A DNA stretch of 45,619 nt from Methanobrevibacter thaueri (lineage in GTDB: Archaea; Methanobacteriota; Methanobacteria; Methanobacteriales; Methanobacteriaceae): positions 1 to 45,619 of the forward strand of contig NZ_SUTJ01000012.1 of assembly GCF_015062915.1 (NCBI RefSeq). The letters are read 5' to 3'. Within the stretch, counting starts at the first letter, position 1. Every line of letters starts with the position of its first letter. Of the stretch, positions 22,834 to 31,971 are shown piece after piece. The translations under genes and the position numbers were made by a program. Below the pieces are notes generated by a model. That model worked only from the letters and a program-made list of their open reading frames with translations. It was not told the DNA's origin and made no database searches.

Positions 22834-24387
22834 TCACCTCCTTTGAATTAAGTCTACATCCATGTTTTCAATAACATCAATGATTTCCTGTTCATCTGAA
22901 CCTTCTGAAATATTACATAATAAAGCTAAGTTCTTTACCAAACCACAGTTTGGACCTTCTGGGGTTTCGTTTGGACAGATCTTACCAAATTGAGTTGGGT
23001 GCAAATCTCTTGCTTCAAAGTGAGGTTGGCTTCTTGTCAATGGAGAAACAACACGTCTCAAGTGAGAAAGTGTACCCATGTAACTGGTTCTGTCTAACAA
23101 TTGGCTTACACCAGCTCTTCCACCTACCCAGTTTCCTGTAGCGATTGCGTGCTTGATGTTTTCAGTCAATACATCACTACGTACAGCCTGTTTGATGGAA
23201 AGTTCCTTACCACGTGAAAGGCTTCTTTCAAGTTGGTAGCTCATGTCTCTGGTTAAGTTTGTGAAAGCAACTCTGAAAAGGTCTTCCATTAAATCTCCAG
23301 ATACTCTGAGTCTTTTGTTGGTGTAGTGGTCCTTATCGTGAGGTTCTCTTTTCTGTTCAATTACTTCTAACAACATTTCAGTCATTTCAGCCAAGTAGAT
23401 TGCCTTATCATAGCATCTGTCTTCTTCAGTACCCATATGAGGTAATAAATAACGGTTAATGACGTCTTTAGCACGTCTTAAACGATAATCTTTAGGCATG
23501 TTTTTAGCTACTCTGTTACCGATGTACTTAATAGCAGCTAACTGTAAATATTCTCTTCTTTCATCTAAAGTCATTCCATCCATTTCAGTTTGGTCTAACT
23601 TCAAGGATTCGGAAGAGACTTGTAAATCGTCTGCGACCATCATTTGGAAGTTATTGTCATCTGAAATTGCAGTAATGATTTCTTGATCAGTACATAATCC
23701 AAGAGCTCTCAATAAGATAACTAATGGAATTTCCCCTGGGAGGTATGGGAATGAAATTCTTAAGAACACACCATTTTTACGAGGTTTTTTGTATTCTAAA
23801 GTAATTCTAGCTCTGAAACCACTTTTGATAGAGGTTACAACAGCTTTTGCATGTCTGTCCTCAGGTTCATCAATACGTTCAAGAATAATTTTGTTTGGAG
23901 CAATTTCTTCCATTGTAACAACAGCTCTTTCAGAACCGTTGACGATGAAATATCCTCCTAAATCTTGAGGGTCTTCATGTTTTTCAATTAATTCTTCTGC
24001 AGAAAGACCGTTGAGATGGCAAATGTCGGATTTGAGCATAACTGGTAATTCACCAATGTATACTTCTTCCAATTCATTTTCTTCTCCGTCTTCATTTAAG
24101 GCCATTTCTAGATACATGTCTGCGGAATAATTCAAATTTCTAAGTCTTGCTTCAGTAGGATCAATTTCACTACGGGAACCGTCAGCCTCTTTATTTGAAG
24201 GTTTTTCAATACGTACTTTACCGGTTTTTAAAGTGTATTTACCATCATCTAAAGTAATAGGCTCGGTAATATCAATGATATTCTGAATCCTATTATTCAC
24301 AAAATCATTGTATGACTTGATATGGTGATCCACTAAATCATATTTGTCAAAAAATGCATCAACTAATTTCCAATTATTCTCTGTCAT
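22834..24387 (-). CDS. rpoB2: DNA-directed RNA polymerase subunit B''
   Basis: N-terminal half of the second-largest polymerase subunit, 517 aa, usual length. Seen: [15 protein letters not shown], the lobe/protrusion segment [23 protein letters not shown], and fork-region sequence [35 protein letters not shown] before the natural split point. ATG start behind GGAGGATATCC. A palindromic GCgTTACGTAAtGC (24400-24413) sits just upstream of the Shine-Dalgarno sequence and could fold in the leader. The 242-base spacer to rpoH is AT-rich with TATA-like stretches, so the large-subunit operon may have its own promoter. Confidence 0.98.
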   Translation of the reverse strand: MTENNWKLVDAFFDKYDLVDHHIKSYNDFVNNRIQNIIDITEPITLDDGKYTLKTGKVRIEKPSNKEADGSRSEIDPTEARLRNLNYSADMYLEMALNEDGEENELEEVYIGELPVMLKSDICHLNGLSAEELIEKHEDPQDLGGYFIVNGSERAVVTMEEIAPNKIILERIDEPEDRHAKAVVTSIKSGFRARITLEYKKPRKNGVFLRISFPYLPGEIPLVILLRALGLCTDQEIITAISDDNNFQMMVADDLQVSSESLKLDQTEMDGMTLDERREYLQLAAIKYIGNRVAKNMPKDYRLRRAKDVINRYLLPHMGTEEDRCYDKAIYLAEMTEMLLEVIEQKREPHDKDHYTNKRLRVSGDLMEDLFRVAFTNLTRDMSYQLERSLSRGKELSIKQAVRSDVLTENIKHAIATGNWVGGRAGVSQLLDRTSYMGTLSHLRRVVSPLTRSQPHFEARDLHPTQFGKICPNETPEGPNCGLVKNLALLCNISEGSDEQEIIDVIENMDVDLIQRR

Positions 24388-24629
24388 GGATATCCTCCAG
24401 CATTACGTAACGCAATAAAAATAATTAACTAAATAAAAATAAATAATAGGTTTAACCCTAAACTTAACTAATTCATTTAATCATTATTCTTAATTTACTC
24501 CTAACTATCCTCTTAAAGATAATTCCTCTCAAACTAAGTTCAATTTATTATAATGAATTTCTTAAAAAACAAAAAAATACAGAAATTATACTATATTAAA
24601 CTTCACAAATCTAAAATTATATTAAACTA

Positions 24630-24863
24630 TTAATCTTCTACAATCCTGTAAGTTACAAATACTCCTGCAGTTTGACTTTCACGAGTAATTCTTAAGATAT
24701 TTCCAGGTTCTGCACCTATAGCTTTTGCAACTGGATCTTTAGATTTTATTTTAGGAAGGTCCTTAATATCATAATCCACATCACTAAATTCATCAGAAAT
24801 CTCTTCTTCAGTCATGATTTCATGCTTTGGTACGAGCATATGGTCTTGAATATCAATTTTCAA
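24630..24863 (-). CDS. rpoH: DNA-directed RNA polymerase subunit H
   Basis: Archaeal homologue of the C-terminal domain of eukaryotic Rpb5, 77 aa, part of the downstream-DNA jaw. The sequence DHMLVPKHEIMTEEEISD and the C-terminal GNILRITRESQTAGVFVTYRIVED are diagnostic. The start is TTG behind GGAGG with seven bases of spacing. It is the first polymerase gene of the cluster on the minus strand and lies 43 bases downstream of tRNA-Lys. Confidence 0.97.
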   Translation of the reverse strand: MKIDIQDHMLVPKHEIMTEEEISDEFSDVDYDIKDLPKIKSKDPVAKAIGAEPGNILRITRESQTAGVFVTYRIVED

Positions 24864-24906
24864 ATTTTTTCCTCCAGATAGAAAAGTTAAAATATAAAAT
24901 TAGAAA

Positions 24907-24980
24907 CAGGCCTGACGGGAATTGAACCCGCGGCCGCCTGGTTAAAAGCCAGGCGCTCTGCCAGACTGAGCTACAGGCCT
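24907..24980 (-). tRNA. tRNA-Lys(UUU)
   Basis: Minus strand, 74 bases: acceptor AGGCCTG/CAGGCCT with discriminator G, D-arm TAGCTCAG, anticodon stem CCTGG with loop CTTTTAA (anticodon UUU), T-arm GGGTTCAATTCCC. No intron, no encoded CCA. Last of the five-tRNA group, before rpoH. Confidence 0.97.
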
Positions 24981-25010
24981 ATACGATATACATACTATCT
25001 AAGTAGTGAG

Positions 25011-25082
25011 CGCCCTGGCCGGGATTTGAACCCGAGTCGCGGGCTCGACAGGCCCACATGATAGCCCCTACACCACCAGGGC
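25011..25082 (-). tRNA. tRNA-Asp(GUC)
   Basis: Minus strand, 72 bases: acceptor GCCCTGG/CCAGGGC with discriminator G, anticodon loop CTGTCGA (anticodon GUC), T-arm CGGGTTCAAATCCCG. No intron. Confidence 0.97.
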
Positions 25083-25204
25083 ATACGACCTAAATAGTAA
25101 TTATACACTACAAATTAATTATAAATTTTATCATATATAAAGGTTTTGTCAAATCATGATATTTTACAAAAATTTACATATGATTTCAAATAATTAAATT
25201 GAAA

Positions 25205-25278
<74 letters not shown>

Positions 25279-25282
25279 AAAA

Positions 25283-25357
<75 letters not shown>

Positions 25358-25471
25358 ACATACAATATGCATGTAGATAACATACTAATAATACTATAAA
25401 CTTACAAGTATATAAAGGTTACTATAATTTTACCATATCACTAAAAAATTTATATTAAATATAAATTTATA

Positions 25472-25545
<74 letters not shown>

Positions 25546-25662
25546 AAGTATGTTAATATTATAGAACAATATAAATTATATCTAAAGTCATTTAAATACT
25601 TTACGATAAAATCAATGAATTTTTAAATAAATATAAATAATAACAAATTTATATTAACAATC

Positions 25663-26529
25663 ATGACAAATAGTGAAACCGCATTGTTAGGAAAGATTGA
25701 AAAGACACTAAAGGACATAAAAGAGAAAAACGCTTTAACCCACTGTATTACAAATTCAGTGACAATCAATGATTGTGCAAACGCTGTTCTTGCAATTGGT
25801 GGATCACCATTCATGGCAGAAGATGCAGAAGAACTTGAAGAAGTTGTTACAATAGCTGATGTGCTTGTTATCAACATTGGAAAGTTAAGCAAAAACCAAA
25901 TCGAATCAATGCACATAAGTTCAAAAACAGCAAACAAAACCAACACACCAATCATCTTAGACCCTGTCGGAGTTGGAGTAACAGAACTAAGAAACAAGAC
26001 AACAATGGATTTAATAAACAACTATGATATCGCAGCAATCAGGGGAAACATCACAGAAATCAAAGCAATTGCACAACTTGCAGGAGTGTTGGATGAAAGC
26101 AACACCGCAAAAGGCGTTGACGTTAACATTGATGACATTATCACAGAAGATAACTTAAAGGCAAATGGAGACTTAATCTGTGAACTTGCAGAAAAATTGG
26201 ACACCACCATACTTGCCAGCGGACCAATAGACATATTAAGTGACGGAAAAACCACAATAGCAATTGACAACGGTGACGACATGATGCCACTCATCACAGG
26301 AAGCGGATGCATGTTAAGCTCAATCGTTGGAAGCTGCATCGGAGGATCAAACCCATTTGACGGAAGCCTTGTTGCAATTTTAGCAATGAATCTTGCTGGT
26401 GAAAAGGCAAGGGCAAAAGTGGATGAAAGAGATGAGGGCACTGGCTCATTCAGAGCATACTTAATTGATTATCTCTACAAAACAGACAGTGAAACATTAG
26501 TTAACGAAGCAAACATCAGGATATTATGA
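25663..26529 (+). CDS. thiM: hydroxyethylthiazole kinase
   Basis: Phosphorylates 4-methyl-5-(2-hydroxyethyl)thiazole for salvage into thiamine. 288 aa; seen: NSVTINDCANAVLAIGGSPFM, the N-terminal substrate region; LDPVGVGVTELRN; and GSGCMLSSIVGS carrying the conserved catalytic-site cysteine. Start ATG 25663 lacks a Shine-Dalgarno sequence; TAAATATAAAT centred about 30 bases upstream suggests a leaderless transcript. Overlaps thiE by four bases (ATGA), an operon. No TPP riboswitch is visible in the short upstream spacer, so control, if any, is at the promoter. Confidence 0.96.
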   Translation: MTNSETALLGKIEKTLKDIKEKNALTHCITNSVTINDCANAVLAIGGSPFMAEDAEELEEVVTIADVLVINIGKLSKNQIESMHISSKTANKTNTPIILDPVGVGVTELRNKTTMDLINNYDIAAIRGNITEIKAIAQLAGVLDESNTAKGVDVNIDDIITEDNLKANGDLICELAEKLDTTILASGPIDILSDGKTTIAIDNGDDMMPLITGSGCMLSSIVGSCIGGSNPFDGSLVAILAMNLAGEKARAKVDERDEGTGSFRAYLIDYLYKTDSETLVNEANIRIL

Positions 26530-27146
26530 ACAGCCTAGACTTATCCCTATATCTTGTCACAGACAATAGTGACAATGTGGAAAAATTCCTTGAAACAATT
26601 GAAGAGGGCATAAAAGGCGGAGTGAGCGTTGTCCAAATCAGAGAAAAGACAGCAGACACTCTTGACTTTTATAATTTAGCATTAAAAGTTAAAGAAATAA
26701 CAACAAAATATAATGTTCCATTGATAATCAATGATAGGGTGGATGTTGCACTTGCAATTGACGCTGATGGAGTTCATGTTGGCCAATCAGACATGCCATG
26801 TGACGTTACCCGAAAATTGATTGGTAATGACAAGATTTTAGGTGTTTCCGCAGCAACTATCGAGGAAGCTCAAAAAGCTGAAATGGATGGTGCTGATTAT
26901 ATTGGAACAGGTGCTGTTTTCCCAACAGCTACAAAAGATGATGCTCCTAAAATTACAAAAAAAGATTTAAAAGAAGTTGTGGATTCCATTGACATTCCAG
27001 TTGTTGCAATTGGAGGAATTACACTCGATAATGCACATGAATTAAAGGACACTGGAATTGCAGGATTATCAGTTGTCAGTGCAATAATGAGTGCAGAGAA
27101 TCCTAAAAAAGCTTCAGAAGAGCTATTAAATATTTTTAATAGCTAA
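26526..27146 (+). CDS. thiE: thiamine-phosphate synthase
   Basis: Joins the thiazole phosphate from ThiM with hydroxymethylpyrimidine pyrophosphate to give thiamine phosphate. 206-aa TIM barrel with VVQIREKTAD, LIINDRVDVALAIDADGVHVGQSDMP and IGTGAVFPTATK (phosphate loop), then VVAIGGI. ATG start overlapping the thiM stop. Its TAA stop overlaps the stop codon of the convergent pgk gene (shared CTAA). Confidence 0.96.
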   Translation: MNSLDLSLYLVTDNSDNVEKFLETIEEGIKGGVSVVQIREKTADTLDFYNLALKVKEITTKYNVPLIINDRVDVALAIDADGVHVGQSDMPCDVTRKLIGNDKILGVSAATIEEAQKAEMDGADYIGTGAVFPTATKDDAPKITKKDLKEVVDSIDIPVVAIGGITLDNAHELKDTGIAGLSVVSAIMSAENPKKASEELLNIFNS

Positions 27147-28360
27147 TCTTTACTATTTTTTAAAGCTTCAACAGCGGCCAATTTTTTACCAGCAAGCATG
27201 CTGATGCAAGCTCCACCACCACTGCTCAAGTGACTCATTTGATCTTCAAGACCTAAGCCTGCAGTAGCTGCAGCAATGTGTCCTCCACCAATGAGTGAGA
27301 ATCCTTCTGATTTTGCGATTGCATTGATTAGGTCTTCTGTTCCCATTGCAAATTTAGGGTCTTCAAATACCCCTGCAGGACCGTTTGCAAATATTGCCTT
27401 GGCTTCTCTGATTTCCTTTGCATAATATGAGATTGTTTTTACTCCGATGTCGAAGATTGCTTCATTTGGAATTTCAGTGTAATCGATATCTACACGTTCT
27501 CCATCGATTTCACATGCAACATCAATAGGATATTTAACCTTATCTCCGAATCTGTCAATGAGTTCTTTTGCTTTTTCAACCATGTCCTCATAGCCACGGC
27601 TTGCAATGAAGTTTCTGTTTACTTCTCCTATGTCTGCACCTGATGCCCATAGGACAATGTTTCCAACGATACCTGTGGTCAGTATTGAATCTGCGGTTCC
27701 GTTGCTTAACACATTTTCCATCACGTCAATTGAGTCGTCAGGTTTCATTCCACCAAGAAGGAACACACATGGATGTTCAACGTTGTCAAGGGCATCTTGA
27801 ATAACTGTCAATTCCTTTTCCATTACTCTTCCGGCAGCGGAAGGAGTGTTGACTGTAAAACCGACAAGGGATGCTTGAGATCTGTGTGCTGCTGCAAACG
27901 CATCATTGACATAATAATCAATCAATGGAGTCAATTGACTTACCAAATGTGTTTTTGACTGTTCAAGTGGACTTCTTGAAAGGGTTTCCTCAGAAAAGAA
28001 CCTTACGTTTTCAAGCAAAAGTATTTCATGAGGCTTCAAATCTTTTATTGCCTCTTTTGCTGCATTAGAGAATATTGAGTCCATGTATTTGACTCTTAAA
28101 TTTAAAATTTCAGATAATGCTTCCGCATGTTGTGACAATGTTGAAAAATCCTTTTTGCCGGGACGGCTTTGATGTGCTAAAAGAACAACTTTAGCTCCCT
28201 TGTTTGACAGCTCCTTGATTGTTTGTGCATGGAGTTTCAGTCTTGTATCATCCAAGATTATTCCAGACCCTGGATCAACTGGGGAGTTGACATCTATTCT
28301 TACAAGCACTGTCTTGTTTTCAACATCAAAATCATCAATTGTATTAAAATCCTTAGCCAT
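27143..28360 (-). CDS. pgk: phosphoglycerate kinase
   Basis: Interconverts 1,3-bisphosphoglycerate and 3-phosphoglycerate; in an autotrophic methanogen mainly the gluconeogenic direction. 405 aa with VLVRIDVNSPVD (substrate binding), VVLLAHQSRPG, LLLENVRF, LLGGMKPDDS and the C-terminal nucleotide loop GGGHIAAATAGLG. ATG start behind GAGTGAGAAA. It lies nine bases downstream of tpiA on the same strand, forming a two-gene operon, and its stop overlaps that of thiE. Confidence 0.97.
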   Translation of the reverse strand: MAKDFNTIDDFDVENKTVLVRIDVNSPVDPGSGIILDDTRLKLHAQTIKELSNKGAKVVLLAHQSRPGKKDFSTLSQHAEALSEILNLRVKYMDSIFSNAAKEAIKDLKPHEILLLENVRFFSEETLSRSPLEQSKTHLVSQLTPLIDYYVNDAFAAAHRSQASLVGFTVNTPSAAGRVMEKELTVIQDALDNVEHPCVFLLGGMKPDDSIDVMENVLSNGTADSILTTGIVGNIVLWASGADIGEVNRNFIASRGYEDMVEKAKELIDRFGDKVKYPIDVACEIDGERVDIDYTEIPNEAIFDIGVKTISYYAKEIREAKAIFANGPAGVFEDPKFAMGTEDLINAIAKSEGFSLIGGGHIAAATAGLGLEDQMSHLSSGGGACISMLAGKKLAAVEALKNSKD

Positions 28361-28369
28361 TTTCTCACT

Positions 28370-29038
28370 CTACAATTTACTTACCAAATCAAGCAAGGCT
28401 TCCTTTGGACTTTCCGCCTTGATTATTCCTGATGCAAGCAATACCCCATCAGCACCAAGGTCCATAGCTGCCTTCATATCATCGCCTGTGGTGATTCCTG
28501 CACCACATAATACCTTAATGTTCTTGTTGATTGCCTTAACTTCCTTTACGGTGTCCTCAACAACTTCAGGCTGTGCTTGTGATACTGGTATTCCTGTACC
28601 GATGAGTTCTGGTGGTTCCACCGCAACTGCATCCGGTGCGAGTGTGGCTACTGCTTTTGAAGTGTCAATGTTGTTTGTGCATACGCAGGATTCTATTTCA
28701 TTTTCCCTGCATAGCTTTACGACTTCATCAATGTCAGCCAGTTTCATCCTGTTTTCTGAATGGTTTATTAAAGATCCGCTGACTCCGGCCTCAATCAATG
28801 TGTTGATTAGGCTTGAGCCTGTGTGTCCTCCAGGAGATATCGGATCTATATGTTGAGCAAAAATAGGTATGGAGGCTTCTTCACTAATTCTATATATGTC
28901 TGCTGCTTGTGGAGCTGCAACCATCTTGATTCCAGACTCGCTGGCAGCACTTTCCAGGTCATGTGCAAGCTTTAAAGCGTTTGCACCACTTGATTCCAAA
29001 TAAGTTTTATAGTTTAATATTACGATTGGAGTGTCCAT
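28370..29038 (-). CDS. tpiA: triosephosphate isomerase (archaeal short type)
   Basis: Interconverts dihydroxyacetone phosphate and glyceraldehyde 3-phosphate. 222 aa, the compact archaeal form that is tetrameric in characterised members. Catalytic residues seen: Lys11 (NYKTY), His93 (INHSE) and Glu141 (AVEPPELIGTG); the phosphate-binding LCGAGITTGDD follows. ATG start behind GTGGGATTATT. First gene of tpiA-pgk; the upstream spacer separates it from the restriction-modification genes. Confidence 0.97.
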   Translation of the reverse strand: MDTPIVILNYKTYLESSGANALKLAHDLESAASESGIKMVAAPQAADIYRISEEASIPIFAQHIDPISPGGHTGSSLINTLIEAGVSGSLINHSENRMKLADIDEVVKLCRENEIESCVCTNNIDTSKAVATLAPDAVAVEPPELIGTGIPVSQAQPEVVEDTVKEVKAINKNIKVLCGAGITTGDDMKAAMDLGADGVLLASGIIKAESPKEALLDLVSKL

Positions 29039-29085
29039 AATAATCCCACTAATATCCTTTTAGTAATAATATTTATAGAACATCT

Positions 29086-29964
29086 TTAAATAAATTTTTG
29101 ATTACTTATTCTTTTTTCAGACAGTTCGATATATTCCTTTTTAATGTCATATCCGATGTAGTGGCGATTGTTGTTCATTGCAGCTATGCATGTTGTTCCG
29201 CTGCCGCAGAAGGGGTCGAGGACAACATCTCCCTCATATGTATAAAGATTTATCAGTCTGTGTGGCAGTTCAACCGGAAACGGTGCAGGGTGACCTATTC
29301 TTTTGGCGTTGACTGCAGGAAATCTCCAGACACTTTGTGTCCATTGGATGAACTCGTCATGTCCGATTGTGTCCCTTTTCTCCTGAGCCTTATTTTTGGA
29401 ATATGAATCCTTTGAGAATATGAGAATGTATTCATGATAGTCCCTAAGCACAGGGTTTGAGGCTGACATCCAGCTTCCCCATGCGCATGAGCCTCCTGCA
29501 CTTGCGGATTTGTCCCATATGATTTCTCCTCTCATGAGAAATCCCAAATCAAGCATTATCTCTGTCACCATTGCATGAAGTGGGATGTATGGCTTTCTTC
29601 CGATGTTTGCAATGTTTATGCATGCCCTTCCACCAGTCACAAGTTTTTTATGGGTTTGGGAAAACACACTTGTCAGGAGCTCCAGGTATTCGTCAAGGGA
29701 CAGGTCATCATCGTATTCCTTACCCACATTGTATGGGGGTGATGTGACCATTAGGTGGATACTGTTGTCGGGCACCTCATCCATTGCCTCGCTTGACTTG
29801 CAGTAGAGCCTGTCCAAGTCATTTTCATCGATTTTCTCTTCCAGGTAGTCGATTTTCTTGGGGAGTTTGAAATCTTCAAATAGCTTTGAACTGTAAAACT
29901 TCTTTGAACTGTGGGATTCCCTTACAACCGAACCGAATGATGTTGTCTGTGTTTTTCTTTGCAA
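29086..29964 (-). CDS. DNA methyltransferase (beta class, SPPY), type II R-M
   Basis: S-adenosylmethionine-dependent amino-methyltransferase that protects DNA from the adjacent nuclease. 292 aa; catalytic TSPPYN at residues 74-79 precedes the cofactor motif DPFCGSGTT at 250-258, the beta-class order. SPPY usually means N4-methylcytosine, but N6-adenine enzymes with this tetrad exist, so the modified base is uncertain. Start is TTG 29964 (LQRKTQTTSF) behind AGAGGTAAT, whose TAA is the stop codon of the upstream nuclease gene; the two are translationally coupled. Recognition site cannot be read from sequence. Confidence 0.93.
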   Translation of the reverse strand: MQRKTQTTSFGSVVRESHSSKKFYSSKLFEDFKLPKKIDYLEEKIDENDLDRLYCKSSEAMDEVPDNSIHLMVTSPPYNVGKEYDDDLSLDEYLELLTSVFSQTHKKLVTGGRACINIANIGRKPYIPLHAMVTEIMLDLGFLMRGEIIWDKSASAGGSCAWGSWMSASNPVLRDYHEYILIFSKDSYSKNKAQEKRDTIGHDEFIQWTQSVWRFPAVNAKRIGHPAPFPVELPHRLINLYTYEGDVVLDPFCGSGTTCIAAMNNNRHYIGYDIKKEYIELSEKRISNQKFI

Positions 29965-29968
29965 ATTA

Positions 29969-30835
29969 TTACCTCTTTATGAGATTAATGAATTTCAATC
30001 CTTTTTCTTGATATGTTTTTTCCCGGTTGGCAATCTCTATAAGTTCACCCAACCTTTGGGGACTTTCCATCCCTGAGAAAAAATTCAAGTCCTGATTAAA
30101 TAATTGGTTCAAACTCATATTTAATTCATCGATATTGTCCATTCTGAAAAACCCGTTTTTATGGCTTCTTTTTCGGGTGTTTCCATGATTGAGAGGAAAT
30201 GGATTTAGCGACCAGAAGCCCTGGATGATGCCAGCATTCTTGAGATAATCCGCCTTTTTGCAAAAACCGTTTGACAATGGGGCATTGCCAAGGACTATCA
30301 ATGGGATTTTGGATGAGTTGAAGCTTGAAACCCTTATGTCTATGCATTTGCCTATTGCTTTTAAAATCGAATCGGAACGGGTGAAGCTTGGCCTTCCCTG
30401 ATGAGTCCTGTAATCTCCGATTTCACGAATTCTTAATGTTTCAGTATCATATTCCCAGTTCCAAACAAGAGACATCTTCACCTCAAATATCAGCTCGACC
30501 TCATCAGGCATCAGCACCTTCTTGTTCTTTCGGGCGATGACAATATCGGCTGGAGACTTTCTGGTTATTCCAATTGATGGAACCTGTGCCTGCTGGATCA
30601 CGTATAAATCTTTATCATCAAGCATGTGGTTGAGAAGGTCGCTCACCCATTTTTCCGTGTAGTTTCCAATCAGCGAGTTTCTTGCCTGAAGCGTTGACTT
30701 TGCACCCGCATATCCCTTAGGCCAGTATGCCACATACCTCTCGTCATCCGTCCGGTAGAACAGCTGGCTGTATGATGCAAAATTTTTTGATTTTTCAAAG
30801 AATATCTTTTCCTGTGTTTTGCTCCATAATCTCAT
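29969..30835 (-). CDS. probable type II restriction endonuclease (PD-(D/E)xK)
   Basis: A 288-aa protein next to and upstream of the methyltransferase gene on the same strand. A plausible nuclease core is visible: PADIVIA with Asp97, then ELIFEVK with Glu118 and Lys120, fitting PD-x(n)-ExK. I do not recognise the isoschizomer group. N-terminal MRLWSKTQEKIFFEKSKNF and the GYAGAKSTLQARNSLIG segment are presumably recognition elements. ATG 30835 lacks a Shine-Dalgarno sequence and a TATA-like ATATATTTATATG is centred 29 bases upstream, so the mRNA is probably leaderless. No controller (C) protein gene is present. Confidence 0.8.
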   Translation of the reverse strand: MRLWSKTQEKIFFEKSKNFASYSQLFYRTDDERYVAYWPKGYAGAKSTLQARNSLIGNYTEKWVSDLLNHMLDDKDLYVIQQAQVPSIGITRKSPADIVIARKNKKVLMPDEVELIFEVKMSLVWNWEYDTETLRIREIGDYRTHQGRPSFTRSDSILKAIGKCIDIRVSSFNSSKIPLIVLGNAPLSNGFCKKADYLKNAGIIQGFWSLNPFPLNHGNTRKRSHKNGFFRMDNIDELNMSLNQLFNQDLNFFSGMESPQRLGELIEIANREKTYQEKGLKFINLIKR

Positions 30836-30857
30836 AGGTTTTAATATTAAACTTAAA

Positions 30858-30870
30858 CATATAAATATAT
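30858..30870 (-). promoter_or_regulatory. TATA box of the restriction-modification operon
   Basis: Minus-strand ATATATTTATATG centred about 29 bases before the nuclease ATG, the distance expected when transcription begins at or very near the start codon. No inverted-repeat C-box is seen. Confidence 0.5.
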
Positions 30871-30967
30871 TATATTGGAAATAATATAAATTTGTTCAAT
30901 CAAAAGCAATATTGATTTCAGTGTGTAAAAATTAAATACTATCACTGCTAAAAATAAGTGTGATTTC

Positions 30968-31885
30968 ATGTCATTCAATAAAAACCAAATAGAAAAATTA
31001 GAGAAAAGTGGATATAGGTTTGTCGGAACACACGGCCATGCGGCAGTCAAGACATGTCATTGGACTCGTCAAAGCATTTCCGACAAGGGAGTCTGCTATA
31101 AGGAAAAGTTCTACGGCATCCAATCCCACAGATGTCTTCAAATGTCTCCTGCAGTTCCGAACTGCCAACAGGAATGTGAATTCTGCTGGAGAGACCTGAC
31201 ATACACCCAGACCAGCTGGGAGGATGAGGAGTATGATGACCCTAAAACCATAGTGGACGAAGCCATTAAAGCTCAAAACAACCTATTATGCGGTTTTTAT
31301 GGAAACAGCAATGCCAACAAGAAAAAATTGGAGGAAATGACAAATCCAAACAATGCGGCAATCTCACTTGCAGGCGAACCGACACTCTATCCTAAAATCG
31401 ATGAGCTGATTGGTGAGTTCAACAGGCGTGACTTCACCACTTTCGTTGTCAGCAACGGCCAGTGCGTGGACAGATTGCGCAACCTTGAAAACGACCCTTA
31501 CCAACTATACCTTTCCTTGGATGCACCATCAAGGAAAATATTCGAAGACGTTTGCAGACCAAGAATAAGTGATGCTTGGGAGAATTTAAACGAATCACTT
31601 GAAACACTTGCCAGCTTTAACTCACGCACATGCATACGAAACACCTGCGTTCGTGGAAAAAATATGGAAAACCCTGAAGAGTATGCAAAACTAATCAGAA
31701 AGGCAGACCCTGATTTCGTTGAAATCAAGGCATACATGTTCGTCGGATCATCAAGAAAAAGACTAACCCTAGACAATATGCCATCATTTGATGAGGTTAA
31801 AGAATTCGCCAGAAAAATCGGTGAGAATTGCGGTAAAGAAATAGTAAACGAATCTCAAGTAAGCCGTGTTGTCCTACTTGAGTAA
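30968..31885 (+). CDS. taw1: 4-demethylwyosine synthase (Taw1/TYW1)
   Basis: Radical SAM enzyme that condenses pyruvate carbons with N1-methylguanosine-37 of tRNA-Phe to make 4-demethylwyosine. 305 aa. The radical SAM cluster ligands are C66, C70 and C73 (CQQECEFC); a second iron-sulphur cluster is expected from C30, C43 and C56, the spacing seen in characterised archaeal TYW1. SLAGEPTLYPKI is the GGE-like SAM-binding region. ATG start behind GTGAT three bases upstream. Single gene ending in a strong hairpin terminator. Confidence 0.97.
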   Translation: MSFNKNQIEKLEKSGYRFVGTHGHAAVKTCHWTRQSISDKGVCYKEKFYGIQSHRCLQMSPAVPNCQQECEFCWRDLTYTQTSWEDEEYDDPKTIVDEAIKAQNNLLCGFYGNSNANKKKLEEMTNPNNAAISLAGEPTLYPKIDELIGEFNRRDFTTFVVSNGQCVDRLRNLENDPYQLYLSLDAPSRKIFEDVCRPRISDAWENLNESLETLASFNSRTCIRNTCVRGKNMENPEEYAKLIRKADPDFVEIKAYMFVGSSRKRLTLDNMPSFDEVKEFARKIGENCGKEIVNESQVSRVVLLE

Positions 31886-31889
31886 ACAC

Positions 31890-31952
31890 ATTAAAGGAAT
31901 GTTATTTAAATCCATTGCGAGAATGGACTTAATTTCCTTTAAGAGATTTTTT
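31890..31952 (+). terminator. hairpin terminator after taw1
   Basis: TTAAAGGAA (31890-31898) pairs with TTCCTTTAA (31933-31941), an inner stem TCCATT/AATGGA closes on the loop GCGAG, and a seven-T run follows at 31946-31952. It lies in the short spacer between convergent taw1 and sucC and may also serve sucC. Confidence 0.7.
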
Positions 31953-31971
31953 TAAATAATGTGCAAAGAAA

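Noticed and set aside
22834..22837. GTG 22837 as start of rpoB1, and ATG 22832 in the next frame
   Set aside because: The GTG is inside the AGGAGGTGA ribosome-binding site; the ATG frame stops after three codons. TTG 22828 has correct spacing.
25546..25662. Possible TPP riboswitch before thiM
   Set aside because: The spacer is short, A/T-rich and lacks the conserved CUGAGA-type elements; the transcript seems leaderless.
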